Below, piece after piece: positions 35,743 to 44,803 of a stretch of DNA of 64,000 nucleotides. The notes below the pieces were generated by a model. That model did not search any database. It saw only the letters and a list, made by a program, of their open reading frames with translations, and had not been told where the DNA came from. Source of the stretch: Marinobacter sediminum (GTDB lineage: Bacteria; Pseudomonadota; Gammaproteobacteria; Pseudomonadales; Oleiphilaceae); the NCBI RefSeq assembly GCF_023657445.1, contig NZ_JAGTWY010000001.1, positions 3,472,001 to 3,536,000 on the forward strand, in the 5' to 3' direction. A program made the position numbers and the translations under genes. Within the stretch, counting starts at the first letter, position 1, and every line of letters starts with the position of its first letter.

Positions 35743-35773
35743 AAAAAGGCCGGAGGCGAGAGGCTCCGGCCTT
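35743..35773 (-). terminator. attenuating terminator between dctP and dctQ
   Basis: Minus-strand stem (AAGGCCGGAG with its complement, 35746-35773), 10 bp with an 8-base loop, ending in a T-run (complement of A 35743-35747). It sits inside the operon, after dctP and before dctQM, which fits partial read-through. Confidence 0.85.
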
Positions 35774-35797
35774 AGTGGCTCACTTAAACTGCAGTGC

Positions 35798-36844
35798 TCA
35801 GAGGTATCCGAGCTCAGCGAGGTAGCCCTTCAGCATATCAAGAGCCTTCTTGGCGTTTTCGCTGCGCTCTCCTTCCTCGTCCCACATCTTCTGGGCGGTT
35901 TGCACCAGTTTGGCCTGCACGTCATCCGGCAAAACGCTGACTTCCACGCCCTCTTCGGCGATGGCCTTGGCGAGAGTGATGCGCTCTTTGTACTGGTACT
36001 CGTTGGTACGGATCCAGAACTGCTCGTTCAGCGCATCCTTGACCGTCTTCTGCATGTCTTCCGGCAGTTTGTCGAGGGCTTTCTGGCTGACAATGATGAC
36101 GTCAGTGCCGGCAATGTTCAGGGCCGGTTTCACGTGGTACTTGGCCACTTCGTAAAGGCCCATGCTGTAAGCACCCTGGGAAGCTCCCCAGTGGGCACCG
36201 TCAACAATGCCGGAGTCCAGCGCGGAATATAGCTCGCTGCCCGGGATATAGGACGCCGCGGCGCCGGCTTCGGTCAGAAACGTTTGCAGGGCACCGGACG
36301 AACGGATCTTCAGGCTGGTGAAGTCTTCCCAGCTCTTGATTGGCTCCTTGACCACCATCTCGGTGGGATAAACCTTGTCGGTTGCCCAGTAGACACCGTG
36401 TTCGGCAGCTTCGTCACGAAGCATTTGCTCAAAGCCCATGTTCTTGTGGAAGTAGGCCGCTTCCCATACGTTGCGGAAGGCGAATGGCAGACCGGATGCG
36501 ATACCTGCGAGGGAAACCTTGTCCTGGGCGTAAGCCGGAGAGATGGTGCCCATTTCAAGGATGCCGCGGCTGACGGCGTTAAAGATTTCCTTCGACTTGA
36601 ACAGTGCGCCGGCCTCGTACAGCTTCAGCTTCAGGCGGCCATCGGTGCGCTCGTCCAGAACCCGTTGCAGTCGCATCAGGCTATCGGTATACGAGCTACT
36701 GGAGCCCGGCCAGTGCGACTGGACTTTCCACGTGAAGGTGTCCTGGGCGGCTGCGGGCGCGGCAGAAAGCGCGGCGGAAATTCCCAGGGTGAGGGCTGAC
36801 GCATAAACGGTCAGGGTCTTGCGTGCATTGGCGAAGAGATTCAT
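35798..36844 (-). CDS. dctP: TRAP transporter substrate-binding protein
   Basis: Periplasmic solute receptor, 348 residues from the ATG at 36844, chosen because it gives a signal peptide (MNLFANARKTLTVYASALTL, cleaved near AAA-QD) and has a GAGG site. DctP-family landmarks: VQSHWPGSSSSYTDS, the conserved carboxylate-binding Arg in SLKIRSSGAL (about residue 176), and SALDSGIVDGAHWGA. Most similar in pattern to the receptors for sialic acid-like and aromatic or keto acids, so the ligand is a carboxylate of unknown type. First gene of dctPQM. Confidence 0.93.
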   Translation of the reverse strand: MNLFANARKTLTVYASALTLGISAALSAAPAAAQDTFTWKVQSHWPGSSSSYTDSLMRLQRVLDERTDGRLKLKLYEAGALFKSKEIFNAVSRGILEMGTISPAYAQDKVSLAGIASGLPFAFRNVWEAAYFHKNMGFEQMLRDEAAEHGVYWATDKVYPTEMVVKEPIKSWEDFTSLKIRSSGALQTFLTEAGAAASYIPGSELYSALDSGIVDGAHWGASQGAYSMGLYEVAKYHVKPALNIAGTDVIIVSQKALDKLPEDMQKTVKDALNEQFWIRTNEYQYKERITLAKAIAEEGVEVSVLPDDVQAKLVQTAQKMWDEEGERSENAKKALDMLKGYLAELGYL

Positions 36845-36912
36845 GACTTGGCCTCGTTCATTGTTGTAGTGGCACTTCTCTACTGTTTCACTGTGCAGAA
36901 TTGGTGACTGCA

Positions 36913-36928
36913 TAGTGAATTAGCATTC
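36913..36928 (-). promoter_or_regulatory. element shared with the acyl-CoA ligase promoter
   Basis: TAGTGAATTAGCATTC, about 70 bp upstream of dctP. An almost identical 17-mer lies upstream of the ligase gene (39392-39408). Both are read toward a minus-strand gene. Confidence 0.35.
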
Positions 36929-36942
36929 TTTGAATCTATCAC

Positions 36943-36954
36943 AAGACTGGTCTT
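36943..36954. promoter_or_regulatory. inverted repeat in the dctP/enoyl-CoA hydratase divergent region
   Basis: AAGAC-TG-GTCTT. It includes ACTGGTC, the half-site of FadR-type acyl-CoA repressors, but the second half does not match. Position between two divergent genes suits an operator. Confidence 0.3.
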
Positions 36955-37010
36955 TTGCAATAGGATGTTTTCTGACGACAACAACAGAATGGTCCCAGAA
37001 GGATAGCTCA

Positions 37011-37751
37011 ATGATTGATGTTCAGCAGTCCGACGGTGTGGTTCACCTGGTTATCAACCGCCCGGAAAAGAAAAACGCCCTGACTCGTGACATGTATGAG
37101 AGTCTCGCCGGCGCGGTAGTTCGGGCAAATGAGGACAGGCAGGTGAATGCCATCGTCATTTCCGGGATGGGTAACGTGTTCACGGCAGGAAACGATCTTG
37201 ACGACTTTCGGGCCCGGGCGACGGACGATAACCCGAAGCCGTCGGCGGGACTGGCGTTTATCGAAACACTGATGAACTGCGATACCCCGGTTATTGCGGG
37301 CGTTGAGGGTCTGGCCATCGGCATTGGCACGACCATGTTGTTGCATTGCGATTCGGTGGTGACGGCGCGGAACGCAAAGTTCAAAACCGCGTTTGTGGAC
37401 CTCGGGCTGGTGCCAGAGGCTGCTTCAACCGTAACCATGCCGCTGCATCTTGGTATGCGCCGCGCGGTGGATCTGTTGTTACTTGGCGAGGTCCTCACCG
37501 GTGAAGAGGCTCGCGAATGTGGCCTGGCGAGTACTGTGGTGGACGATGGCAATGCCGTGGAACAGGCGATGACGCTGGCTCGCCGTCTGGCGGAAAAGCC
37601 CCGTGACGCCTTGCGAGCCAGCAAACGCCTGATTCGTGCGCCCTGGCGTGAGCAGGTAAAGGAAGCGCTGGAACGGGAGCGCCCGGTGTTTTTCGAGCGC
37701 CTCCGGTCTGACGACTGCCGGGCTGCCCTGGAACGACTGGCCCGGCGCTAA
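37011..37751 (+). CDS. enoyl-CoA hydratase/isomerase family protein
   Basis: Crotonase-fold enzyme, 246 residues from the ATG at 37011 (AGGAT upstream). It hydrates or isomerises enoyl-CoA in fatty-acid or carboxylic-acid oxidation. Oxyanion-hole regions: RPEKKNALTRDMYESLAG near the start, and VEGLAIGIGTTMLLHCD. The usual second catalytic Glu position falls in LGLVPEAASTVTMPL. Exact reaction uncertain. The longer frame back to 36930 is unlikely. It is divergent from dctP and convergent with the acyl-CoA ligase 6 bp away. Confidence 0.88.
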   Translation: MIDVQQSDGVVHLVINRPEKKNALTRDMYESLAGAVVRANEDRQVNAIVISGMGNVFTAGNDLDDFRARATDDNPKPSAGLAFIETLMNCDTPVIAGVEGLAIGIGTTMLLHCDSVVTARNAKFKTAFVDLGLVPEAASTVTMPLHLGMRRAVDLLLLGEVLTGEEARECGLASTVVDDGNAVEQAMTLARRLAEKPRDALRASKRLIRAPWREQVKEALERERPVFFERLRSDDCRAALERLARR

Positions 37752-37757
37752 CGGCGG

Positions 37758-39359
37758 TTACTGGGCGGCCTTGTTCCAATAGGGACCGCGCAGTTCCCGC
37801 TTTAACACCTTGCCGATGGTGGAGCGGGGCAATTCTTCCCGGAGCTCAATGCTCGCCAGGCGCTGGGCTTTGCCCAGTTGGCCGTTAGCCCATTCCAGTA
37901 TCTCTGATTCGGTTTCGTCGTGCCCGGCCCGGCGAACAATCAGGCCAAGGGGTGTTTCCCCCCAGTGTTCGCTGGGAATACCGATCACTGCAGCATCAGC
38001 GACCGCCGGATGGGCTAGCAATACTTTCTCCAGGTCGACTGCATAGATATTGAAGCCGCCGGAAATAATCATGTCTTTGCGGCGATCAAGAATGTAAACA
38101 AATCCCTCTTCGTCGATACGGCCCATATCACCGCTTCGATAGAAGACGTCACCTTCCGGGCTGGTCCAAAGCATTTCCCGGGTCTGCTCGGGCCTGTTGA
38201 TGTAACCGCGCATCATGGAAATTGCCCGGCCGACCAGTTCGCCCGTTTCTCCCGGGGGCAATTCTTTTCCATTCTCACCGATAACCCGTACTTCCGCGCC
38301 TTCCGTGGGTAGCCCGACAGAGTCCCATTTGTCGGGATGTGCGGCACAGTCGAGGCTGGTGGAAATGCCACCCTCGGTCAGGCCATATACTTCCCGGATG
38401 TTGCCGGGCCAGCGGGCCATGGCATCAGCGATCACATCCCCGCGCAACGGCGCGCTGGTGCACAGTTTTACCTTGAAGCTCGAGAGGTCAAAGCGGTCAA
38501 AATCCGGGTCGGCCAGAACACGCTGGTATTGCACGGGAACCAGCATGGCGTGGGTAACCCGGTGCTTTTCGGCCAGTTCAAGGAATCGATGCGCGTCGAA
38601 CTTCGCCATGATCACCAGGGTGCCGCCGTAAAACAAAGTGGGTAATACCGAGACCAGTGTGGTGTTGGAATACAGTGGGGTAGAAACCAGGTTAATGGCA
38701 TCACCATCCAGCCCGAACCGGCTCAGGCGCATTATCTGCCGCTGGCGGAACCGGTAGTCATGGAGGATGCCTTTCGGAGTTCCCGTGGTTCCTGAGCTGT
38801 AGATGATGTTGAAGGGGTCATCCAGTGACACCTCTGCCGGTCGTGGATCGCCTGGCCCATGCCCCAGCCAGTCCGACAGGCCCTGGCCAATGCCCTCTCC
38901 CTGCTCGCCGAGGGCGATGATGCGTTCATCCGGAAGAAGTTCAAGCTGTGGCCGGAAGGCGATCAGGAGGTCCCGGTTTTTCCGGGAGACGAACAGGAAC
39001 TGCGCCTCACAGTCTTTCAGCATCAGCGCCAGGGACTCTGCGCTGGCCATGCCTGAAAGTGGCACCATGCAGCCCCCTGCGGTCAGTGTCCCCAGATACA
39101 GGGCGACATACTCGGCGCTGTTTTCTGACAGGGCTGCGACGGAATCGCCCTGTTGCAGGCCGGCTTCTCTCAGGCGGTTGGCAATCCGGTTGACCCGGTT
39201 CATCAGGGTTTGCCAGCTGACAATGCCATGATCGCTGATCAGTGCCGGATGGGAGCCGCGATGCAGGGCATGGTCCTGGATTTTGTGCCCGATGGCCTCC
39301 ATGACCTCGTCATGAGCCACAGGGGCATAGACTGGCATCGCATTCACAGCATTTTTCAT
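37758..39359 (-). CDS. AMP-dependent acyl-CoA synthetase
   Basis: Class I adenylate-forming ligase, 533 residues, making acyl-CoA from a carboxylate, ATP and CoA. AMP/ATP loop IYSSGTTGTPKG (about 180), the YGLTEGG motif (about 320), the hinge and YRSGDMGRIDEEGFVYILDRRKDMIISG (about 408-435), and the C-terminal catalytic Lys in PRSTIGKVLKREL. Chain-length specificity is not evident. Monocistronic on the minus strand next to the TRAP transporter. Its promoter shares an element with dctP, so it probably activates the imported acid. Confidence 0.93.
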   Translation of the reverse strand: MKNAVNAMPVYAPVAHDEVMEAIGHKIQDHALHRGSHPALISDHGIVSWQTLMNRVNRIANRLREAGLQQGDSVAALSENSAEYVALYLGTLTAGGCMVPLSGMASAESLALMLKDCEAQFLFVSRKNRDLLIAFRPQLELLPDERIIALGEQGEGIGQGLSDWLGHGPGDPRPAEVSLDDPFNIIYSSGTTGTPKGILHDYRFRQRQIMRLSRFGLDGDAINLVSTPLYSNTTLVSVLPTLFYGGTLVIMAKFDAHRFLELAEKHRVTHAMLVPVQYQRVLADPDFDRFDLSSFKVKLCTSAPLRGDVIADAMARWPGNIREVYGLTEGGISTSLDCAAHPDKWDSVGLPTEGAEVRVIGENGKELPPGETGELVGRAISMMRGYINRPEQTREMLWTSPEGDVFYRSGDMGRIDEEGFVYILDRRKDMIISGGFNIYAVDLEKVLLAHPAVADAAVIGIPSEHWGETPLGLIVRRAGHDETESEILEWANGQLGKAQRLASIELREELPRSTIGKVLKRELRGPYWNKAAQ

Positions 39360-39391
39360 TTTTTGCCCTTCCGGTGCTATTGTGTTTTATC

Positions 39392-39408
39392 TAGTGAAAT
39401 TAGCTTTC
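39392..39408 (-). promoter_or_regulatory. element shared with the dctP promoter
   Basis: TAGTGAAATTAGCTTTC, 33 bp upstream of the ligase start; 15 of 17 positions match the dctP element at 36913. Two inverted copies of ATTCGAAA also flank this divergent region (39405-39412 and 39482-39489). Confidence 0.35.
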
Positions 39409-39505
39409 GAATATATTGACTCAAAACCGGAAGGCGTGACAAATTATTGAAGCAGTAAATGCCGCCAAACAAAAAAACAAAATTCGAAATATGAGGGATC
39501 GCGGT

Positions 39506-40300
39506 ATGGGCCGTTTTGATCATCGGGTAGCGATAGTGACCGGAGCAGGCAGCGGTATTGGCCGTGCCACGGCATTGCGGCTGGCACGGGAAGGTGCGCG
39601 TGTGGTGATGGCAGATACTTCTGAAGCTGGCCTTATTGAAACCGAGAACATGCTGCCAGAAGGTTCGGAGTGCCTCCGGCGAAGGGTCGATGTGGCGGAT
39701 GAAGAAGCGGTGAAGGCTCTGGTGGACGAAACCATGACCAGCTTCGGCAAGATCGATGTCCTGTGCAATGTCGCCGGCATTGCCAGCACCGGAAGTGGTC
39801 ATCCTCCGGTCACCGGAAATGACCGGGAGGAATGGGACAAGGTTCTGTCGGTCAACCTCATCGGCACCATGCTTTTTATCAAACACGTTGCCCCGCACAT
39901 GCAGGCACGTAAGCTGGGTTCTATCGTGAACACCGCTTCGGTTGCAGGGATCCGGTCCGGCGCAGGCGGTAACGCTTACAGTGCTTCCAAGGCGGCCGTG
40001 ATCAACCTGACCATGACGGCCGCCTGCGACCTGGGAAATGACAATGTCCGTGTGAACGCCGTATGCCCTGGCCTGGTGGAAACCGGTATGACCCGGGCGG
40101 TGTTCGATTATGCCCGTGCCCACGAGAAAGCCCATAAACTCGGTTCCCGCTGCGAATTACGACGTTATGGCGATGCCGGAGAGGTTGCGGCCGCCATTCT
40201 GTTTTTCGCCAGTGACGATGCCAGTTACATCACCGGCCAGGCGCTGCCGGTGGATGGCGGTAACACGGCTTCCCTGAACCTCCCGGGAATGAAAGTGTAA
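39506..40300 (+). CDS. short-chain dehydrogenase/reductase (SDR)
   Basis: 264 residues. Cofactor motif TGAGSGIG near residue 12 and catalytic Ser-Tyr-Lys in NTASVAGIRSG and AYSASKAAV. The C-terminus (ASYITGQALPVDGG) is FabG/hydroxyacyl-type. The start at 39506 is preferred: GAGGGAT sits seven bases before it. The other in-frame ATG is at 39491. It starts the forward operon, and the stop overlaps the next start by 1 bp (TAATG). Likely oxidises a hydroxyacyl-CoA or alcohol. Confidence 0.9.
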   Translation: MGRFDHRVAIVTGAGSGIGRATALRLAREGARVVMADTSEAGLIETENMLPEGSECLRRRVDVADEEAVKALVDETMTSFGKIDVLCNVAGIASTGSGHPPVTGNDREEWDKVLSVNLIGTMLFIKHVAPHMQARKLGSIVNTASVAGIRSGAGGNAYSASKAAVINLTMTAACDLGNDNVRVNAVCPGLVETGMTRAVFDYARAHEKAHKLGSRCELRRYGDAGEVAAAILFFASDDASYITGQALPVDGGNTASLNLPGMKV

Positions 40301-40740
40301 TGAGTCAGAAAGAGACCGATTTCATCGACGGGAAAGATCTGCCGGGCTTCCATAGCCTGCTGGGCTATCGCCAGGCTTCCTGGGAAGAGAACGAAGCGGT
40401 GATCGACCTGGAACTCCAGCCCCGGCACCTGAATCTTGGCGGGGTCATTCACGGTGGCGTGCTGACCTCCCTGCTTGATATTGCGATGGCACAGGCGGGT
40501 ACTTACTGCCCGTACCCTGGGCGCATGCGCAAGGCCATTACCCTGTCGCTGACCACTACCTTTACCGGGCAATGCTCCAGCGGCACCATCCGGGTAACCG
40601 GAAGCAGGCGTGCAGGCGGCACACGGATCTTCAACAGCACCGGTGAGGTGCATGATGACAAGGGCAATTTGCTGGCCATTGCCGAGGGTACGTTCCGGAT
40701 ACGGTCCGGCAGTGACAAGCCCGAGGGGGTTCCGATCTGA
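40300..40740 (+). CDS. PaaI-type hot-dog thioesterase
   Basis: Acyl-CoA thioesterase of the hot-dog fold, 146 residues. The active-site helix is GGVIHGGVLTSLLDIAMAQAG, with HGG(V)xxSLLD carrying the catalytic residues. No second domain. It overlaps the SDR by 1 bp, so the two are translated together. Releases CoA from a pathway intermediate or dead-end acyl-CoA; the substrate is not known. Confidence 0.9.
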   Translation: MSQKETDFIDGKDLPGFHSLLGYRQASWEENEAVIDLELQPRHLNLGGVIHGGVLTSLLDIAMAQAGTYCPYPGRMRKAITLSLTTTFTGQCSSGTIRVTGSRRAGGTRIFNSTGEVHDDKGNLLAIAEGTFRIRSGSDKPEGVPI

Positions 40741-40825
40741 TGCTCAATGGAGCCTGACAACGAAGCTGATCGTGCCGGGTGGCCGGTCACTGATTAAATG
40801 CCAATACCAATAAGAGGAAACGGAC

Positions 40826-42028
40826 ATGTTTGAGCTGTCTGATAAGGCGAAAGAACTGCAGGTGCAGTTGAATGAGTTCATGGATGCGTACATTTATCCG
40901 AATGAGCACAAGCATCATGAACAGATTGAGCAGGCCGAAAATCGCTGGGCTCCGGTTCCCATTATTGAAGAGCTGAAGGCCAAGGCAAAAGCCGCGGGCC
41001 TGTGGAACCTGTTTTTGCCGGAGAGCGAATACGGTGCCGGCCTTACCAACTTCGAATACGCCCACCTGTGCGAAATTATGGGCCGCTCCGAGATGGCGCC
41101 GGAGGTGTTCAACTGCTCCGCGCCGGACACCGGCAACATGGAAACCATTGCCCGCTATGGTAATAAAGAACAGCAGGAACAATGGCTGAAACCCTTGCTG
41201 GCGGGAGAAATCCGCTCCTGCTTCTCCATGACCGAGCCGGACGTGGCCTCCTCGGATGCGACCAATATTGCCTGCGAGATCCGTCGCGAAGGCGATGAGT
41301 ACGTGATCAATGGTAAAAAATGGTGGTCGTCTGGTGCCATGACCACCACAACCAAGATAGCCATCGTCATGGGCAAGACCGATCCGGATGCGCCCAAACA
41401 CCAGCAACAGTCGATGATCCTGGTGCCATTGGACGCCCCGGGCGTGAAGATGATCCGTCCGCTTACCGTGTTCGGCTACGACCACGCGCCTCACGGCCAT
41501 GCCGAGATCCACTATGAGAACGTGCGGGTACCGGCCAGCAATATGCTGCTGGGTGAGGGCCGTGGTTTCGAAATTGCCCAGGGCCGGCTCGGGCCTGGCC
41601 GCATCCACCACTGCATGCGCACCATCGGCGTTGCCGAGCGCGCGCTGGAGTTGATGTGCAAACGCGCCAATGAGCGCGAGGCTTTCGGCAAACCGCTGTC
41701 GAGCTTCGACTCCATTCGCAAGGATATCGCCCGCAGCCGGATTGAAATCGAACAGGCCCGTCTGTTGACGCTGAAAGCGGCCCACATGATGGACACCGTG
41801 GGTAACAAAGTGGCCCGTCAGGAAATCGCCATGATCAAGGTGATTGCTCCGAGCATGGCGCTGAAAGTGATTGATCGTGCGATTCAGTTACACGGCGGCG
41901 CCGGGGTAAGTCAGGACACTTTCCTGGCAGCGGCCTGGGCCCAGGTTCGCACCCTGCGTCTGGCGGATGGCCCGGATGAGGTGCATCTGGATTCCGTGGC
42001 CAAGCTGGAACTTCGTCAGTATCGCTGA
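40826..42028 (+). CDS. ACAD10/11-type acyl-CoA dehydrogenase
   Basis: FAD-dependent acyl-CoA dehydrogenase, 400 residues. It resembles the dehydrogenase half of animal ACAD10/ACAD11 rather than FadE: WWSSGAM near 170, [21 protein letters not shown] near 255, [14 protein letters not shown], and [11 protein letters not shown] at the end. In that last segment an Asp stands where ordinary ACADs have the catalytic Glu of YEGT. In ACAD11-type enzymes and Pseudomonas LvaC the substrate is a 4-phosphoryloxy acyl-CoA that loses phosphate. The matching kinase gene is two genes downstream. Expected length. Confidence 0.92.
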   Translation: MFELSDKAKELQVQLNEFMDAYIYPNEHKHHEQIEQAENRWAPVPIIEELKAKAKAAGLWNLFLPESEYGAGLTNFEYAHLCEIMGRSEMAPEVFNCSAPDTGNMETIARYGNKEQQEQWLKPLLAGEIRSCFSMTEPDVASSDATNIACEIRREGDEYVINGKKWWSSGAMTTTTKIAIVMGKTDPDAPKHQQQSMILVPLDAPGVKMIRPLTVFGYDHAPHGHAEIHYENVRVPASNMLLGEGRGFEIAQGRLGPGRIHHCMRTIGVAERALELMCKRANEREAFGKPLSSFDSIRKDIARSRIEIEQARLLTLKAAHMMDTVGNKVARQEIAMIKVIAPSMALKVIDRAIQLHGGAGVSQDTFLAAAWAQVRTLRLADGPDEVHLDSVAKLELRQYR

Positions 42029-42058
42029 TTTGAACCACGGCCCGTGACATTGGGCGAG

Positions 42059-42092
42059 GGAACACGCAAACAGGCCCCTGTCCACGTGTTCC
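42059..42092. other. two-tier intercistronic hairpin
   Basis: Outer arms GGAACACG/CGTGTTCC and an inner ACAGG-CC-CCTGT, no T-tract, in the 91-bp gap between the dehydrogenase and the next SDR. Likely an mRNA processing or stability element within the operon. Confidence 0.5.
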
Positions 42093-42119
42093 TCCAGTTC
42101 TGAGCATGAGGATCAAAAG

Positions 42120-42887
42120 ATGAACAACCCGCTTTTCGATATGACTGGCAAGGTTGCCCTGATTACCGGCTCCACCAAGGGCATTGGCCGTTCCATCGCG
42201 GAAGAAATGGCCCGTCTGGGCGCGAAAGTCGTGATCTCCAGCCGCAAGGCCGAGGCCTGCGAACAGGTGGCGAACGAACTGAAGGCGCAGGGTTACGAGG
42301 CGATTGCCATTCCCTGTCATGTGGGCAAGAAAGACGACCTGCAAAATCTGGTGAGCAAAACCAACGAAGCCTGGGGTTCCATTGATGTGCTGGTGTGCAA
42401 TGCCGCCACCAACCCGGTCTACGGTCCGACCTCCGAAATGACGGACGAAGCCTGGGACAAGATCATGGATACCAACGTCAAAGGCACCTTCTGGCTCACC
42501 AACATGGTGCTGCCGCGGATGGCGGAGAAAGGCGAGGGCGCAGTCGTGCTTCTGTCCAGCATCGCCGGTATTCGAGGCAACACCACCATCGGTACTTACG
42601 GCGTGTCGAAGGCAGCGGAGGCGGCCTTGGCCCGCAACCTTGCGGTTGAGTGGGGCCCGAAAGGCATTCGCGTGAATAGCATCGCCCCCGGTCTGATCAG
42701 GACCGATTTCGCCAAGGCGCTGTGGGAAGATCCGATACGGGTAAAACGCGCCGAAGACAAAACGCCGCTGCGCAGAATCGGCGACCCGGTGGATATCGCC
42801 GGCCTGGCGGTTTTCCTGTCCACCAGGGCCAGCGCCTATGTTACCGGCCAGGTCATCGTAGCCGATGGCGGCGAAACCATTTGTTGA
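42120..42887 (+). CDS. short-chain dehydrogenase/reductase (SDR, LvaD-like position)
   Basis: 255 residues. Cofactor motif TGSTKGIG near residue 17, catalytic SSIAG and YGVSKAAE, C-terminal YVTGQVIVADGG. Close in pattern to DHRS4/FabG-like SDRs that reduce keto groups or oxidise 3-hydroxyacyl-CoA. Sits between the ACAD11-like gene and the kinase gene, the place of the SDR in the levulinate (lva) operon of Pseudomonas. So it may oxidise the hydroxyacyl-CoA product. 29 bp before the kinase gene. Confidence 0.9.
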   Translation: MNNPLFDMTGKVALITGSTKGIGRSIAEEMARLGAKVVISSRKAEACEQVANELKAQGYEAIAIPCHVGKKDDLQNLVSKTNEAWGSIDVLVCNAATNPVYGPTSEMTDEAWDKIMDTNVKGTFWLTNMVLPRMAEKGEGAVVLLSSIAGIRGNTTIGTYGVSKAAEAALARNLAVEWGPKGIRVNSIAPGLIRTDFAKALWEDPIRVKRAEDKTPLRRIGDPVDIAGLAVFLSTRASAYVTGQVIVADGGETIC

Positions 42888-42916
42888 AGCAGCCAATATT
42901 GAAGGCATAGACAATC

Positions 42917-43981
42917 ATGACTATAACGCCGGAACTGGTGGACGTACTGCCAGCCCATAAGTTCGATGAAGCAAAACTTCTGACCTGGCTCCAGCAAGCC
43001 ATGCCGGGTTTTGGTAAGCGCCTGGATGTAAAGCAGTTCCAGGGCGGCCAGTCCAACCCTACGTTCCTGCTGGACACCGACAGCGGCCGCTACGTCCTGC
43101 GCAAGAAACCCCCTGGAAAGACGTTGCCATCCGCCCACATGGTGGAGCGTGAATACAAGGTCATGCGTGCCTTGTCGGAGCACACCGCCGTGCCAGTACC
43201 GAAGGTTCGGGTGCTGTGTGAGGACAATTCGATCATCGGCACGCCGTTTTATGTCATGGACTACATGGAAGGCCGGATCGTCAGCCATGCGGCGCTGCGC
43301 GCGTTGGACCGGAGTGAGCGGCTACCTGCTCATCAGTCCGCCATCGACACCCTGGCTGAGTTGCACTCTGTGGACGTAAATGCCATCGGTCTCGGTGACT
43401 TCGGTCGTCCCGAAGGCTATGTGGCTCGTCAGGTTTCGCGTTGGACCAAGCAGTACCTGGCTTCCAAGACCGATGACATGCCTGGGATGGACGAATTGAT
43501 GGCCTGGCTGCCGGAAAATCTGCCATCGACGGATGAATGTGCCATCGCCCACGGTGATTACCGGTTCGGCAACCTCATGCTGGCGCCGGATAAGCCGGAA
43601 GTGATTGCGATTCTGGACTGGGAGTTGTCCACGCTTGGGCATCCCCTGGCGGACCTCGCCTACTACTGCCTTCCTTATTACCTGCCGTCGGACCTGGAAG
43701 GAATGCGCGGTCTTCAGGGTGAAAACCTGCAAGCGCTGGGTATACCGAATGAGCAGGAGACCATCGCCCGTTACTGCGCCAAAACCGGCCGGGACGGAAT
43801 CGATGACTGGCACGTCTATCTGGCATTTTCCCTGTTCAGGCTCGCGGCCATTTTGCAGGGTGTCTACAAGCGGGCGCTGGATGGCAATGCCGCCAATGCT
43901 AACGCCCTGGAAGTGGGTAGGCGCGCCAGTCTGCTCGCGCAGGTGGGATGGAGGATAGCCAGTGAAGGAAAGCGGTCATGA
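42917..43981 (+). CDS. APH-fold kinase (ACAD10/11 N-terminal / LvaA type)
   Basis: Aminoglycoside-phosphotransferase-fold protein, 354 residues, most like the N-terminal half of ACAD10/ACAD11. FQGGQSNPTF is the nucleotide loop, YVLRKKPPGKTLPSAH has the ATP lysine, IAHGDYRFGNLML is the catalytic loop with Asp, and ILDWELSTLGHPLADLAYY holds the metal Asp. In that family it phosphorylates a 4-hydroxyacyl-CoA so that the partner dehydrogenase can remove phosphate. Not an antibiotic-resistance gene. The stop overlaps surE by 4 bp. Confidence 0.9.
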   Translation: MTITPELVDVLPAHKFDEAKLLTWLQQAMPGFGKRLDVKQFQGGQSNPTFLLDTDSGRYVLRKKPPGKTLPSAHMVEREYKVMRALSEHTAVPVPKVRVLCEDNSIIGTPFYVMDYMEGRIVSHAALRALDRSERLPAHQSAIDTLAELHSVDVNAIGLGDFGRPEGYVARQVSRWTKQYLASKTDDMPGMDELMAWLPENLPSTDECAIAHGDYRFGNLMLAPDKPEVIAILDWELSTLGHPLADLAYYCLPYYLPSDLEGMRGLQGENLQALGIPNEQETIARYCAKTGRDGIDDWHVYLAFSLFRLAAILQGVYKRALDGNAANANALEVGRRASLLAQVGWRIASEGKRS

Positions 43982-44778
43982 ATGATTTGAGCGGCACAAC
44001 CCGGCAGCCAATCGTTCAGCGCATACTGATCACCAACGATGACGGCATCAATGCCCCCGGTTTGGCAGTGCTGGAAAACATCGCCCGCAACCTGGCGGAA
44101 GAGGTCTGGATTGTTGCGCCCGAGCACGACCGAAGCGGTGCCGGCCAGAGTATCTCTATCCATGACCCTTTGAGGGTGTATGAAACTGGAAACAAGCGCT
44201 ACGCGGTTTCCGGCACCCCCGCAGACTGCGTGCTCTATTCCCTCGCCCAGTGGTTTGGTGAAACACCGCCGGACCTGGTGCTGTCCGGGGTGAATTGCGG
44301 CGCCAACATCAGTGACTCCGTGCAGTACTCCGGCACGGTCGGCGCGGTGCTCAGCGCCCTGCATATGAACATTCCGGCAATCGCACTGAGCCAGGCCTTT
44401 CTTTCCCGTGAAGGCATCCAGTGGTCACCAGTCGAACGGTTTGGTGAAAGGGTGATTCGAAAGCTGTGGCAGGCAGGGGAAGTACGCGCCTGGAATGTGA
44501 ACTTTCCCGCCTGTGATGCTGACGAGATCGCCTTCGCCCGCTGGTGCCGCCAGTCTACCGGCTCCATTCAGCGTGCCCGTCTGCTGGCGGGCCGTGATGC
44601 CCGCAGTCTGCCCTACTGGTGGCTCGGTTTTGAGCGCAGCTCCCGTCATATTGTGGCGCCGGATGCCGACGTGACCGTACTGCGAGACCACGCGATTGCG
44701 ATTACACCCTTACGACACGAAGACCCCCTGCCAGGGGGCACCGACGAATTTGATCTGGCCACCTGTGCGGATAACTGA
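43978..44778 (+). CDS. surE: SurE-type 5'/3'-nucleotidase (acid phosphatase)
   Basis: SurE-fold metal-dependent phosphatase, 266 residues. The metal and active-site segments are ILITNDDGINAPG (tandem Asp), APEHDRSGAGQSIS and SGVNCGANISDSVQYSGTV. The usual SurE is a stress-survival nucleotidase next to pcm or nlpD-rpoS. Here it overlaps the APH-kinase gene by 4 bp (ATGA) inside an acyl-CoA operon. That placement suggests action on a phosphorylated pathway intermediate or on CoA/nucleotide by-products. The C-terminal third is divergent. Start is fixed by the overlap. Confidence 0.9.
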   Translation: MNDLSGTTRQPIVQRILITNDDGINAPGLAVLENIARNLAEEVWIVAPEHDRSGAGQSISIHDPLRVYETGNKRYAVSGTPADCVLYSLAQWFGETPPDLVLSGVNCGANISDSVQYSGTVGAVLSALHMNIPAIALSQAFLSREGIQWSPVERFGERVIRKLWQAGEVRAWNVNFPACDADEIAFARWCRQSTGSIQRARLLAGRDARSLPYWWLGFERSSRHIVAPDADVTVLRDHAIAITPLRHEDPLPGGTDEFDLATCADN

Positions 44779-44803
44779 TTAAACCCCGGGGAGAACAACA
44801 ACC

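Noticed and set aside
41835..42914. 359-codon minus-strand frame across the ACAD/SDR region
   Set aside because: Overlaps two well-supported plus-strand genes and their intergenic hairpin; no start signal.
42917..43981. Aminoglycoside resistance gene
   Set aside because: APH fold but with ACAD10/11-type motifs and in an acyl-CoA operon; not a resistance enzyme.
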